DNA from: Epiperipatus broadwayi
Taxonomy: Eukaryota > Onychophora > Udeonychophora > Euonychophora > Peripatidae
Length of the DNA: 64,000 nucleotides
Direction: 5' to 3'
Assembly: GCA_028023455.1 (NCBI GenBank)
Contig: JAQFVV010000353.1
Location: forward strand, 498,001 to 562,000
Below the pieces are notes generated by a model. The model was not told the origin of the DNA, ran no database searches, and saw only the letters and a list, made by a program, of their open reading frames with translations. Position numbers and translations under genes: made by a program. Shown in pieces: positions 49,614 through 59,091 of this stretch. Position 1 is the stretch's first letter, and each line of letters opens with the position of its first letter.

Positions 49614-50003
49614 TAAAACAGGCAAAACTCACTATATATATATTTGCCACACACAACAATCTAGAGTAATCAATGGATGCCAGAAGGCTTGTGCATAAAA
49701 TCCCCATCTAGTGCCTACTCATCCAGTGAGGAGCCTTGGATCTGAGAGCACTGCATCTAAAATCTAGATGCAGTGCTCTCAGATTCAAGGCTCCTCACTA
49801 ATGAAGGCCATAAGCCAGAAACTAGTCTGGGGATATTGGATGAGTAGGCACTAGATGGGGATTTTATGCACAAGTCTTCTGCCATCCATTGATTACTCTA
49901 GCTTGCTGTGTGTGGCAAATATATATAGTGAGTTTTGCCTGTTTTAACAATAGTTATACACAAGCATAAGAGGAGGTGGTCATATGATGTTTATTGGCTT
50001 AAA
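49614..50003 (+). mobile_element. Hammerhead-bearing foldback unit (retrozyme-like), copy D, 13-bp TSD
   Basis: The outer arms start at GTTAAAACAGGCAAAACTCAC (49612) and end at its reverse complement (49948). Inside is a second palindrome, AGCACTGCATCTA / TAGATGCAGTGCT, followed by the ribozyme at 49792-49833. The left arm carries the flanking sequence of the ribozyme (GTGAGGAGCC, CCTACTCATC) but lacks its core, as if deleted. The 13-mer ACATCTAGTCAGT occurs at 49601-49613 and 50004-50016, bracketing a ~390-bp insertion. No protein is encoded. The length, ribozyme and duplication are compatible with animal retrozymes; mobilisation by a Penelope RT is inference. Confidence 0.7.
49792..49833 (+). 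ncRNA. Hammerhead ribozyme motif, copy D
   Basis: TCCTCA, CTAATGA (CUGANGA with G to A at the third position), AGGC-CATAA-GCCA (stem II, GGC/GCC with a flanking A-A mismatch), GAAAC, TA loop, GTC cleavage triplet (cut after 49827), TGGGGA. Stem I TCCTCA/TGGGGA pairs over six positions. Stem III is only two base pairs (AC/GT), as in the minimal hammerheads described from animal retroelements. The CTAATGA change is expected to impair cleavage. Confidence 0.7.
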
Positions 50004-50039
50004 ACATCTAGTCAGTGTATATTTTGTTAGTATTTGCTA

Positions 50040-50090
50040 TATAGTCCATATCCCCAGACCAATTACTGGATAATGGCTTTGTCAAAGTTA
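50040..50090 (-). ncRNA. Decayed hammerhead copy F
   Basis: The minus strand reads AAAGCCATTATCCA-GTAA-TTGGTC-TGGGGATATGG: stem II and the site with its 3' strand are still visible, while the CUGANGA box has become TTTGACA and GAAA has become GTAA. It lies 25 bp beyond the right duplication of copy D in opposite orientation. Confidence 0.45.
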
Positions 50091-50349
50091 AATTTTGAAC
50101 CAATTTCATATACAAACCTAGTAGTCACTTTAAAATATTTTATACTAATATGCTAATAACTAGAAAATCATCACCAATAGTAGTTACTAATAAATAAGTA
50201 TGGATATTTCAACTGTAAAAAACTATCCTAGAAATGAGTTTTTGGTGGCTATGTAAACCAATCTATGAAGAACCACAAATATGCCCATATGTAGAATATC
50301 AGATCATTTTTTCTGTTTGTTTGATATTTTGTGATGATATCTTTTAACT

Positions 50350-51700
50350 TTTTCAACTTTTTGATCTTTTAAGATAGTAGAGAATTGATTTAATTTTTAT
50401 TAGGTTGGATGTCTTTTTTCAAATGTAAATGATAAAGTGAATCTATAATGCAAATGATAAACTGGATATATTATCAAAAGTTGTTACCTTAATTTTTTTG
50501 TCATCATTATATAATAAAATGTCATTTCTGGATTTAATAATGTTGTGATACCATTTTTTCAGTCCATAGAGTTTTTTCAATGCATCAAAAAAAATTTAGA
50601 ATGACCATAACTCCACAAATTATTTTCAAGCTTATGGTTGAATTTTTGCTTTTAAATCTATATTATTATAAAACTTCACACTTAATTTTATATTTGACCA
50701 TGCAGAAAATGCCATGTTTTTTTTAAATCAAATTACTAATAATATTATTATTGTTAGAAAACCAATCATGATTCTTCTTTTAGTTAATCCAAAAATAGGA
50801 TTATTTGTATCCGTAACATCCTCCTTATGTAAACTATATCTCAATAATGTGACACTTCTATAAGTCTAAATTAGAAATTTTAGCATTCAATGGATGTTGA
50901 AATTTAATATTTATAGTATATACTTCTAAAGAATAAATACTCCATTTTTGTGAATATGACTGGATTAATTTTTTTAAATGTTACTATCATTTTAATCTTG
51001 CACATATTAATCTATGATCCATCCAAAAATATCTCCTTGTACATGCTCATATAATGTAAATTTACTCTGACATATAACTGTAATGTAATCTATTAAATGT
51101 CATTCTTTTGAGCATGCATGCATTCATGTTTATGCTGAATTTTCTACCTAACTAAAGTGTTTATTATAGACATTCAGGTTTTTTTTTTTAATTAATAAAA
51201 CAAACCATTTGAATTTATAACACCATTATTTTCAACAACTTTGAACAAGTCCACTATTTGTACCAACATATCTATTAAAATCTTCAAGAAAAAAAAAATT
51301 ATGGTATTGCAATATTAATGCAAGAAATAAAAGTTTTCTTTTTCAGAATTTTCTCAATCAAATGATGAAACATATGCACTAAGAAATAAGCATGGGTAAT
51401 ATTGTGTAAGTCATGTTTTGACAGAAATAGTATTTCATGAGGAATTTCCAAGAAAAAAGACATGAAATTAAACTACAGCAACCCCATCATCATGCATTGG
51501 CCTTTCCCTGATTGATCTGCCTTTTCACAAAAACTTGTAAACATCCATCTGATCTATTGATTTTTTTTTTTTTGCTCTGGAAAATGTATTTTGTATCAAT
51601 TTTAAATTTTGACAGTTTCATAGCACCATTGATTTTCTCCATTCTGGTCTTGAATAATTGATATCAAATAAAGTTTACATGTTCTATTCACCTATATTTA
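50350..51700 (-). pseudogene. Decayed LINE fragment with AP-endonuclease domain
   Basis: Minus-strand segments in order: HDDGVAVV (around 51500), then LEDFNRYVGTNSGLVQ (51250-51295, matching the GDFNARVG endonuclease box), LIDYITV (around 51090) and MDHRLICARLK (around 51010, matching SDHRLV). These are in the order of an RTE/CR1-type AP endonuclease. Frames shift repeatedly and stops abound, so the copy is old. It differs clearly from the RTE family at 22758. Downstream sequence to about 50350 may be the start of the RT region but shows no secure motif. Confidence 0.55.
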
Positions 51701-52650
51701 GGATTAATAATACTTACCTTTAATACTACTACTGTCTTTTGCTTTACTACAATCTTATTTTAGAAATTTTATTGATGGATATTAATCTTTCTTTGTTATG
51801 TTAAAAATTAACATTTCTTTTGATCTTAGTTATTATTTAACAAAACTCAAATATACTACTTTGTTTTGAAAATTTTACTTATTTCTTCTCATCTAATGGC
51901 ACACTTCTATATTTTACATATATGACTAAAAACATTGGGGAAAAATCATTGATGACTTTTTAAAATGCATATTAAGCAAATAGGTCTTTTTGAGGTTATA
52001 TTTGACTTAATTCTTTAAATAGAACACATTATTGCTTCATATGTAATGATATATAATCATATTTTTAGTGCTATGTAGTGATATATAGTCATAGTTTTTA
52101 GTGGTAATATTTGGTATTTGAAATTCTGTGTTAACATGAAATTATTGAAAAGACCTAATTAATCAAAATGCATCTTAGGATATATAAAAATCAATTTATT
52201 TTTCTTTTCCAATATATATATATCAGCATCAGATTATGACTCATGAAGTAAGACATTATAAATATGGAGATTATCAAACATATTTAAAAAGTATTTTAGA
52301 TGTATATTTATTAAATTTAAAGTTTTTGTTTAATGATGAATAAAATGCAATTCCCCCTATATGGTTTAATGCACTGGTAAAAATAATAGACTCTGGAGAT
52401 CAAGATCTATGAATCATTACCTAGCATTGTGATGAAACTCCATATAAATTCACAGAAATAATTATTCAATTATTATTTTAAATAAAATAATAATAAATTC
52501 TAATTAAATAAAAAAGGATGAATAATAATTTTATGTATTTTTTAAACATTACTGCTGTAAGGGCTTACTAAAAAAATATGGCATTCATAAATTTAATTTG
52601 TGCAATATATAAAAGAAAACCCATGTACTTTATATATATATTTAAATACC
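51701..52650. other. AT-rich stretch, nothing recognised
   Basis: No supported feature. Confidence 0.4.
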
Positions 52651-52658
52651 ACTAAAGT

Positions 52659-52722
52659 CATCATCATCATCAACCATTATAAATCCACTGCAGGATGAAG
52701 GTCTCTCCAAGTTTAATCCATC
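52659..52722 (-). mobile_element. Minimal RTE 3'-end fragment (~64 bp)
   Basis: TCATCATCATCATCAACC followed by ATCCACTGCAGGATGAAGG-type sequence through GTTTAATCCATC is the extreme 3' end of the RTE LINE, identical in layout to 3161 and 22758. It is severely 5'-truncated and abuts a family R element. Confidence 0.85.
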
Positions 52723-52744
52723 TATATATACTTCATCTAAATAT

Positions 52745-53350
52745 AAATAAAGGGGGTTTGAATCCAGACTTTCAATCCTCCTTCAGTCATTCACTCTATC
52801 TAATATAAACAATACACATGATTATATTCATGTGAAAAAGATAAAGGATCTCCAATATATATATATATTTCATGCTGAATCAGCACTCATCATTTGGTCT
52901 CATGGTCCCCTTTGATTACATCTAGATTAAGTATGTATACTTTACTGGTATTTAAATGCTACATATTCAGCCTGTATTCTGTCCATCCCTCTTCTGTGTA
53001 TTTAAATGGACATTGTTAAAGTCCTATATATGAGCAATCAGAATGAGTTAAGATCAACATAAGGTATGTCAATGATAATGGCATCACTAATGGTTTTCAA
53101 CATTTCATCATCAAATTTTCAAGGATATGGATGGCAGAAGAGTTGGAGAGTGGAGAGAATTGAAGCATGTCTATTAAAGTTTGTAGATTTGCTATCCTAT
53201 TATAAAATTAAGTGCATTTTATACATATGTGGGAGATGATGATCTGGATCAAATGAAGAGTGCTTTTTCATCACAAAATAAGTATATTGATCATTTATTC
53301 TTTTAAATGTATGTTGACATGTGTATCAGTTATGTTAGATAAAGTGAATG
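52745..53350. mobile_element. TIR repeat family R, copy 2 (most complete)
   Basis: The left arm (CCTTCAGTCATTCACTCTAT at about 52779, then ACACATGATTATATTC) is the approximate reverse complement of the right arm (ACATGTGTATCAGTTATG, AGATAAAGTGAATGCC near 53315-53355). The interior at 53040-53220 matches 3718-3870. Fragments occur at 3000, 16430, 40840 and 43840. No coding capacity is evident. Confidence 0.55.
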
Positions 53351-53618
53351 CCTGAAGAACCCTTTAATTATATATATAATGAACATGTTATATGTATGTA
53401 TAAATATGACTAAAATGTGGAAGATTCTTTCTTATCAATCTCTATAATATTACAAATTTTAAATACATTTTTTTCAAAGGTTATTCAAGAAAAAACCATA
53501 TCCTCACTATATATATATATATAACCAAACCTGCCTAACACTATACTAGCAAAAATAAAACTGCAAAACCATAAAACAATACAATACTAGATTAAATCCA
53601 AAAATTTTACCAAAATCC

Positions 53619-53667
53619 TTTCACAACCACGGTTTCATCTACTACAAATAGACCTTCTCAAGTGAAA
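53619..53667 (-). ncRNA. Hammerhead-like motif in Penelope B copy 2
   Basis: Same arrangement as 45982-46031 but with GTGAAA after the GTT site, giving perfect six-base complementarity to TTTCAC upstream. GAAACC and a short stem III are kept. The CTTGAGA box departs from CUGANGA in all three readable copies, so either the master was already altered or the motif is not a functional hammerhead. Confidence 0.35.
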
Positions 53668-53722
53668 ATCAAACTATAAGAAATAAAAAATATATACACA
53701 CACAATCAAACCTTCCCATAAT

Positions 53723-54034
53723 TCATTTTAAACTCCACCTTCCCTTAATATCAAAAGAAGTCTTTATAAGATTGATAGCCTCAGAATCAAGCAGATTTAT
53801 CATCAAAGTCTCCTTTATTCTTCTTTTTAACTCATTCTTTTCATAAAAAATAACCGAAGCATTGTCAAACAATATTGTATGACCTGTATTCAATTCATGA
53901 ATATATAAAGCTGAGTTAAGATACCTATGTTTAACTCTACTTATATGAACTTTAATCCTTTCATTAAGGCTAAACTTACTCTGGCCTACATAAAACTTAC
54001 TACAACTACATGGAATCTTATAAACAATACCAGG
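53723..54034 (-). pseudogene. GIY-YIG endonuclease domain of a Penelope-like element
   Basis: The minus strand is open for about 100 codons: GIVYKIPCSCSKFYVGQS (the GIY-YIG pair appears as GIVY...YVG), LNERIKVHISR with the conserved Arg, YIHELNTGHTILFDN, FYEKNELKRRIKETLMIN and WSLK before a TGA at 53723. In Penelope elements this C-terminal nuclease nicks target DNA next to the RT. The RT domain is missing here because the element is 5'-truncated and capped by the inverted arm. The domain itself has no internal stop. Confidence 0.85.
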
Positions 54035-54142
54035 AATAGACCTACTATCAATAGACTATTTGTAGTAGATGAAACCATGGTTGTGAAAGGATTTTGTTAA
54101 AATTTTTGGATTTAATCTAGTATTGTATTGTTTTATGGTTTT

Positions 54143-54474
54143 GCATATATATATTATAATGGTCTGAAAGTGGGGAGTCTTATTGTATCCACTACAGAGC
54201 ACCACTAGGCTACTTAGAACCTAGAAAATTTATATAGTAGGCAGATACGTAAGTTTAAAAAAAAATTTACTATATATATTTGGACCGTTAGCCCCAGTCA
54301 CTAGCTCAGCAGAGCAGTAGAGATTTATGATAATGATATATATTATCAAAATATATTAATATTAAAAAAAAAAAGAAGCCACTGCAGTATAGATCAAATT
54401 TAGCATTATTATTTTAATCTAACTTTTATTTTTTACAAAACCTTATAACTTATTTTATTTTATAATTTAACTTG
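54143..54474. other. AT-rich stretch, nothing recognised
   Basis: No supported feature; a short run of A lies at 54364. Confidence 0.35.
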
Positions 54475-55440
54475 ATTTTAGAACTTAATTTTTGTTTTAA
54501 CCTTTATAAGTTCACACAGATGAGTTGAATATTTTATTAAAGTGTCGAGTATGAATAGACTACATAGATTACATTTGAAAAGAAAATATTCTACCCCTTA
54601 TTTAACCTTAGGCCAAAAGTTCGCAGTCAAACCAACGCCAATCTATCTGATACATCGATGTATTCAATGTAGCATGAATACAACAGCACAAATACCATAC
54701 TGTCAGGAATGTACATCTGAACAACATGGTTATAGAAGACATTGATTCTCATCTAGACAGGAATGCTACATCTGTCTGACAAGAAGAACAATAAAAAAAA
54801 ACTCCATAGGAAGGGACTGCATTTTCCATCTTACTATCCCATTCCATAGGTGAACAGGGGGTGTGTGGTGTATGCTGCAATCCTGCATGTAGCAAATCTC
54901 ATATTACATCTACTAATTACACCAATATCAATTCATTGATCCAATTTAACTATGCAACAAATAACCTAAGATTAACCCTCCCTTAATTAATTAATATAAC
55001 TTGACAAATCTATATAGCCATTCATGCCTGACTTAATTTTAACATTTATATAATTTCGCACAGAGGAATTTTATAAAAGTGTGTTTTTTTTTATGTTGAG
55101 TACAGATTGGCTACATAGATTACACGGTCAAAAACATTTCAAAATAAACATAAACGATCAAAATATAAAGTCATTGATGGAATTGCAGAGGGAAATTTAC
55201 AAGAAACCCAATGGCATTCATCATACAATGCCACATTGACACCAATAACTTTAAAAGACATCCTAATAAATACATTTTAGATACTCACCGTAAGGTATCA
55301 TTATTTACTGAATGTCTATATATTCTAATCAAATATGAAAACAAAAACATAATTAACCATTAATGAATCCATGCAAGCGTCTATACCCAACTTAAATTTA
55401 ATGCATTTAGGTAATTTATACAATAAATATTAATAAAAAT
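54475..55440. repeat. Tandem, diverged repeat around the Cys-rich ORF
   Basis: A segment with TTCACACAGATGAGTTG, ATTTTATTAAAGTGT and GACTACATAGATTACA (54508-54570) recurs with changes at 55055-55125 (TTCGCACAGAGGAATT, TTTTATAAAAGTGTG, GGCTACATAGATTACA). A third, weaker echo of the upstream part lies near 55385-55440. Confidence 0.5.
54542..54745 (+). CDS. Small Cys-rich ORF of unknown function
   Basis: The 67-codon frame has basic N-terminal text (RLHRLHLKRK) and a CIQC...CQEC pair of CxxC motifs that could bind a metal. After the stop the same frame continues with another CYIC segment, and another frame has CGVCCNPACS, so this may be the front of a longer broken gene. The first ~30 codons and their upstream flank are partly repeated at 55080-55140 (LHRLH again follows a Met start). 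I do not recognise the family. Its origin, host or mobile/viral, is open. Confidence 0.25.
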   Translation: MSSMNRLHRLHLKRKYSTPYLTLGQKFAVKPTPIYLIHRCIQCSMNTTAQIPYCQECTSEQHGYRRH

Positions 55441-56419
55441 ATTTTAAAAAAATGGAAATGATTTAACAAACAAATAATACATTCAATCAAATAATTAATA
55501 CTGATTATGTTTGGTCAGATTGGAATTTCTATTGCAATTATTTTAAATACTGGGAAAATTTTATACTTAGAGTTATTGTTTTGAAAATGTTCATAAAGTT
55601 CTTACGGTTTTAAAAAGTTCATCTTTATCCATTGCTTGCCATTTGAACATGAATTCCCACACCATCCTAAAGAGATTAGTATTCTGTTGGCTGTTTTATT
55701 GATTCATCCAGAGGTCTTTTACTTTAGCTGGTCCACAATGTAGAAAACGATTGGTCATTTCTCTTTCTTTTTTTTAGCAGAACTGAAGGGATTGAAGAGT
55801 GTGTCTTTTCAATCCCTTATCCTTCAACTCTGCACTAACACATATCACAACTGCTATGACACATCTCCCTTAAATTAATTTTCACTCACTTTTTATGGTA
55901 GACTTTTGGATCCAGTGGGCATTACGTCATGACAATGGTGATGGTCTTTTCGCTGAGGTCCAATTCCTGAGTGATTTCTTTTCTTGGCCATTCTGTTCCC
56001 ATTGTTTTTTTCTCCTATCTGACCTTTGCTTATGCATTTTGAAATGCCCAAGGGCTAGTTTACTTTTACTAATTAAAATAATCATTTCCATTTTATACAA
56101 TAGAATTAATTAAATTATTTTGCAAACTTAAAGATATATTTTTATCTCTAAATCTTTTTAAGTTTTTGCTTTTAAAATACTTTTTCTCTTTTTAATAAAG
56201 TTTTATTTTAATAATTTTTCATCTGTGTGAATTTATATATTAGAGTTTAGATAATTTTTAATTTTCAATTTTTAATTCTTAAAAAAGAAGTTTTTATATG
56301 CGAACTTTTCAATGTCTAATTTTTAAAATAAATAATGTAATGGCGTATATGCCCATTACAATACTAAGCAAACACTAATTAACTTACTAAACATCACATG
56401 ATTACCATTCTTTATGCTT
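55441..56419. other. Stretch with a perfect 11-bp hairpin and one motif-free open frame
   Basis: AAGGGATTGAA / TTCAATCCCTT (55786-55796 and 55808-55818) form a perfect stem with an 11-nt loop. The frame at 55895-56113 has no motif. In reverse complement near 55950-56000, KEITQELDLSEKTIT resembles a helix-turn-helix of mariner-type transposases, but too little remains to call it. Confidence 0.3.
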
Positions 56420-56715
56420 ACAGAAGCTGTTTACACAGAGGCTAAATTCTCCCTACAGTAGCACCATCCAGTGTAAGCCAGAATAATCAATGTATGCAAG
56501 ATTTGTACATAAAATCCCCATCTAATGCCTAAGATTTAAGTGCAGTGCTCTCAGATCCAAAGCTCCTCACTGATGAAAGCCACAGGCTAGAAAATAGTCT
56601 GGGGATGTTGGACAAGTAGCCACTAGATAGGAATTTTATCACAAACCTTCTTGCATTCATTGATTACTCTGGCTTGCAGTGAATGGCACAACTCTATGTA
56701 AATACTAAATCTTAC
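56420..56715 (+). mobile_element. Hammerhead-bearing foldback unit, copy E
   Basis: The outer arms (about 56455-56530 and 56615-56695; for example AATCAATGTATGCAAG versus CTTGCATTCATTGATT) surround AGTGCAGTGCTCTCAGATCC and the ribozyme. Order and sequence follow copy D, with one side of the central palindrome missing. A target duplication was not found. Confidence 0.6.
56564..56605 (+). ncRNA. Hammerhead ribozyme motif, copy E (best core)
   Basis: TCCTCA, CTGATGA (perfect CUGANGA box), A-AGCC-ACA-GGCT-A (stem II of 4 bp inside an A-A mismatch), GAAA, then A-TA-GTC (very short stem III, cut after 56599) and TGGGGA. Stem I again pairs TCCTCA with TGGGGA. Both catalytic boxes and the GUC site are intact, making this the copy most likely to self-cleave, although the A-A pair next to the core and an A-G pair in stem III may weaken it. 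Confidence 0.7.
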
Positions 56716-56904
56716 TTGGACTTAAAAAAAATTAACATTTATTTTACAAGAATAACACTAATAACAATGCAAAACTGCTACAACTCATTCTTTTATTATA
56801 AAGTAAAAATTACATAAAAAAATTTCATCTATATGTAATAAATTGTTTCTTGTAAGATTAGTCAATAAGAAGCATACATTTGACTCCATTTGCTTTATAA
56901 CCCT

Positions 56905-56975
56905 ACACAATTTGGTGCTGTGGATAAGAGTGTCTGACTTTGGATCAGAATAATCCAGGTCTGATTCTGGCACTC
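56905..56975 (+). tRNA. tRNA-like relic, probably tRNA-Arg-derived
   Basis: GTGGATAAGAGTGTCTGAC resembles the D/anticodon region of eukaryotic tRNA-Arg, the anticodon arm CTGA-CTTTGGA-TCAG reads TTG instead of TCG, and CCAGGTCTGATTCTGG forms a T arm with a modified B box. The acceptor ends pair poorly. Best read as a tRNA pseudogene or a SINE head. Confidence 0.4.
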
Positions 56976-57221
56976 ATAGATCTGGCATTCAAACTTTTTA
57001 TGAACTCCCAAGAAATAGAGACATATGTCTTTTTTTGGGTTCAAAAATTGAAATTGTGGTTTTTCTACATACTCTGAAAGTGGACATATTTATATATAGT
57101 GTTATAACTAGGATGTTATCTACAAAAATGTAAGTTGTCTTTACTCTAGATCAACTGATGAACCAGAAATTAGCTTCATATATATATAATAATCCCAGTG
57201 CATAACGCTATACTGAAATAA

Positions 57222-57354
57222 ATATATATAAATATTAAGCATAAATCGCTATTTTGAAATACGAACTCTAATGTATTTTCTATATTAATTCACAGAGGGC
57301 AGTACTGAATTTCTTAGCCATGTGGGGTGATTTATGCTTAATATTTATATATAT
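57222..57354. mobile_element. Perfect 26-bp inverted repeat around an 81-bp core
   Basis: ATATATATAAATATTAAGC (continuing to ATAAATC) at 57222-57247 is matched exactly by its reverse complement at 57329-57354. The core is less AT-rich and has no frame. It may be a tiny MITE; flanks are TA-rich so no duplication can be read. Confidence 0.6.
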
Positions 57355-57769
57355 ATGCAGGATTTGTTCTAAGGAAAACCATTTAATAGTAAACTACATT
57401 GAATTTTTAATACTACTGGCATGAATAAGAATATATGTATATAATAAAAACATATCTTTATTTATGAATAATATAGTATAAATATGATTGCAATTATCCA
57501 CCACATTTATGATCTGAAATTGGAGTCTGGGTGGATTTAAATATTGTTCCAACAAATTCCAATAAGTTTAGTATTTCCCCTTAAAATGATTCATAGCTAA
57601 TATAACCAGCAATAGCAGTTAATTGTTTATTTCTTTGCAAATAAGTATTTAAGCTATTTTTAACTAAAGAGTAAAATAAGGGAAAAAAGACCCTCCCCTG
57701 TAATCTATTTAAAGACGTTTTTCTCCTTTTTTAGGCTTAATATATTTAGAACACTGACATTGTGTGTAC

Positions 57770-59089
57770 ATTAGTAATGTTTGATATGTGCAATTTTAAA
57801 AAATTATAATTTTATTAGTATTCGTGATAGAAAAAGTCTGTGAAAAATATTAGAAAGCTTGCTGTATCTAATTTTAAGTAAAATTATTTTTTAACTATTC
57901 TAACACAATAATTTAGCAATTTTTTCAAAACTTTAAAAATCCTTTTTCAGAATTATGTGTTCCATGGCTTCAACTGAAGATAAAGTAAACTATGTCCTTT
58001 GGTTGGCTGAACTAAAATCCACTGTTATGATACAGAGAAAGTTTGGAATGTTTACAGTAAAGAACTACCTCATAGGAACTCTCTTGCCAAATGGATGAAA
58101 AAATTCAAAGAGATGGACTTAATCCATGATAAGCCATGGTCTGGTAGGCCACATATTAGTGAAGAAGGTATAATATCAGTAGAACAATCCTTTAATATAA
58201 GTCCAAGAAAAATCATTAAGATGAGCATTACTAGAGCTAAGACTTTCAAAGTCCACTATTCATAAGATTCTGTGGAAAAGACTTCATAGGAAACCTTATA
58301 AAATTCAATTGCATCAAATCTTTTTAGAAGAGAGTCATCATTTATAGCTAACTGTCTGCCATTACATCAATGAAAAACTTAGCAATGGTGATGCATTTGT
58401 GAGTTGTTTAATGTTCTCTGATAAAGCAACATTTTACATTAGTGACAAGATCAACAGACATAATTGCCAGATTTGGGAAACTGAAAACCCAAATGAAACT
58501 GTGAACATGAAAGAGACTCTCCTAAAGTTAATGTGTGATGTGTTTTGGAAAAAAAATCAAACCATATTGTCATTCTTATTTGAAACTCATTTTATTAATG
58601 GTAACATCTCCTTTGATGTGCAGTGGAATTACTTTATTCCTCAGCTTGAACAATTAGGACTAAAAGATAACAGTATTTTTACATGATGGAGTTCTTTGTC
58701 ACTTTTGTCTGCATGTTAGACAGTTTCTAAATCAGAAGTTTCCTAACAGATGAATTAGAAAAGGTAGACTATTTTCTTGGCCTCCATGTTCACAAGACTT
58801 GACTCCATTAGATTTTTTATGGGGATATGTGTGTGCAACCAAACCTCAATCTTTAGAAGACTTGAAAGCTAAAATAACTAATGTGATTTCAGGCATTATT
58901 GTAAACTGATTGACAAATGTTTTTAGAGAGCTACAAAATTGTATTATCCTTTGTAATACTAATGATGGTGAATATGTGGAAACTTAATAAAATATAGTAA
59001 AATACATTCTACATAATTTCTCTATCACAAATACTAATTAATAAAGTTATAATTTTTTAAAATTCCACATGAACTTTATAGACACCTTG
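57770..59089 (+). mobile_element. Tc1/mariner-superfamily transposon 3 with TIRs and decayed transposase
   Basis: The left inner TIR (AATTTTAAAAAATTATAA, then TATTCGTGATAG) is mirrored at 59013-59060; the right terminus ends GACACCTTG with TA next to it. The transposase begins at 57958 (MCSMASTEDKVNYVLWLAEL), then after a frameshift LAKWMKKFKEM and WSGRPHISEE (helix-turn-helix and GRP linker). FSDKATFYISDKINRHNC-IW-TENPN (58418-58500, first catalytic Asp) sits in a 95-codon open stretch; LHDGVLCHF (second Asp) and PPCSQDLTPLDFLWG (third Asp, about 58790-58825) follow in another frame. Stops and frameshifts inactivate it. Confidence 0.8.
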
Positions 59090-59091
59090 TA

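Larger units (their letters stand above)
53525..54142 (-). mobile_element. Penelope-like element B, copy 2, with inverted terminal arm
   Basis: On the minus strand the element starts with an inverted arm at about 54142 (TGCAAAACCATAAAAC), passes into a GIY-YIG coding segment, then its 3' region, and ends with GTTAGGCAGGTTT (53527). The arm 54054-54142 is the reverse complement of 53562-53651. The arm begins at the same base (TGYAAAACC) as in copy 1 at 45351, and the same ~36-bp extension lies outside the arm at the opposite end, so the boundary is structural. Flanks are TA-rich, so the target duplication is ambiguous. Confidence 0.75.

Noticed and set aside
55895-56113. A 72-codon frame with hydrophobic C-terminus as a membrane protein
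   Set aside because: No start context, no homologous motif, and the reverse strand looks slightly more transposase-like; insufficient support either way.
56912-56973. A functional tRNA gene with anticodon TTG
   Set aside because: The acceptor strands pair poorly and the B box is altered; closer to a tRNA-Arg-derived relic.
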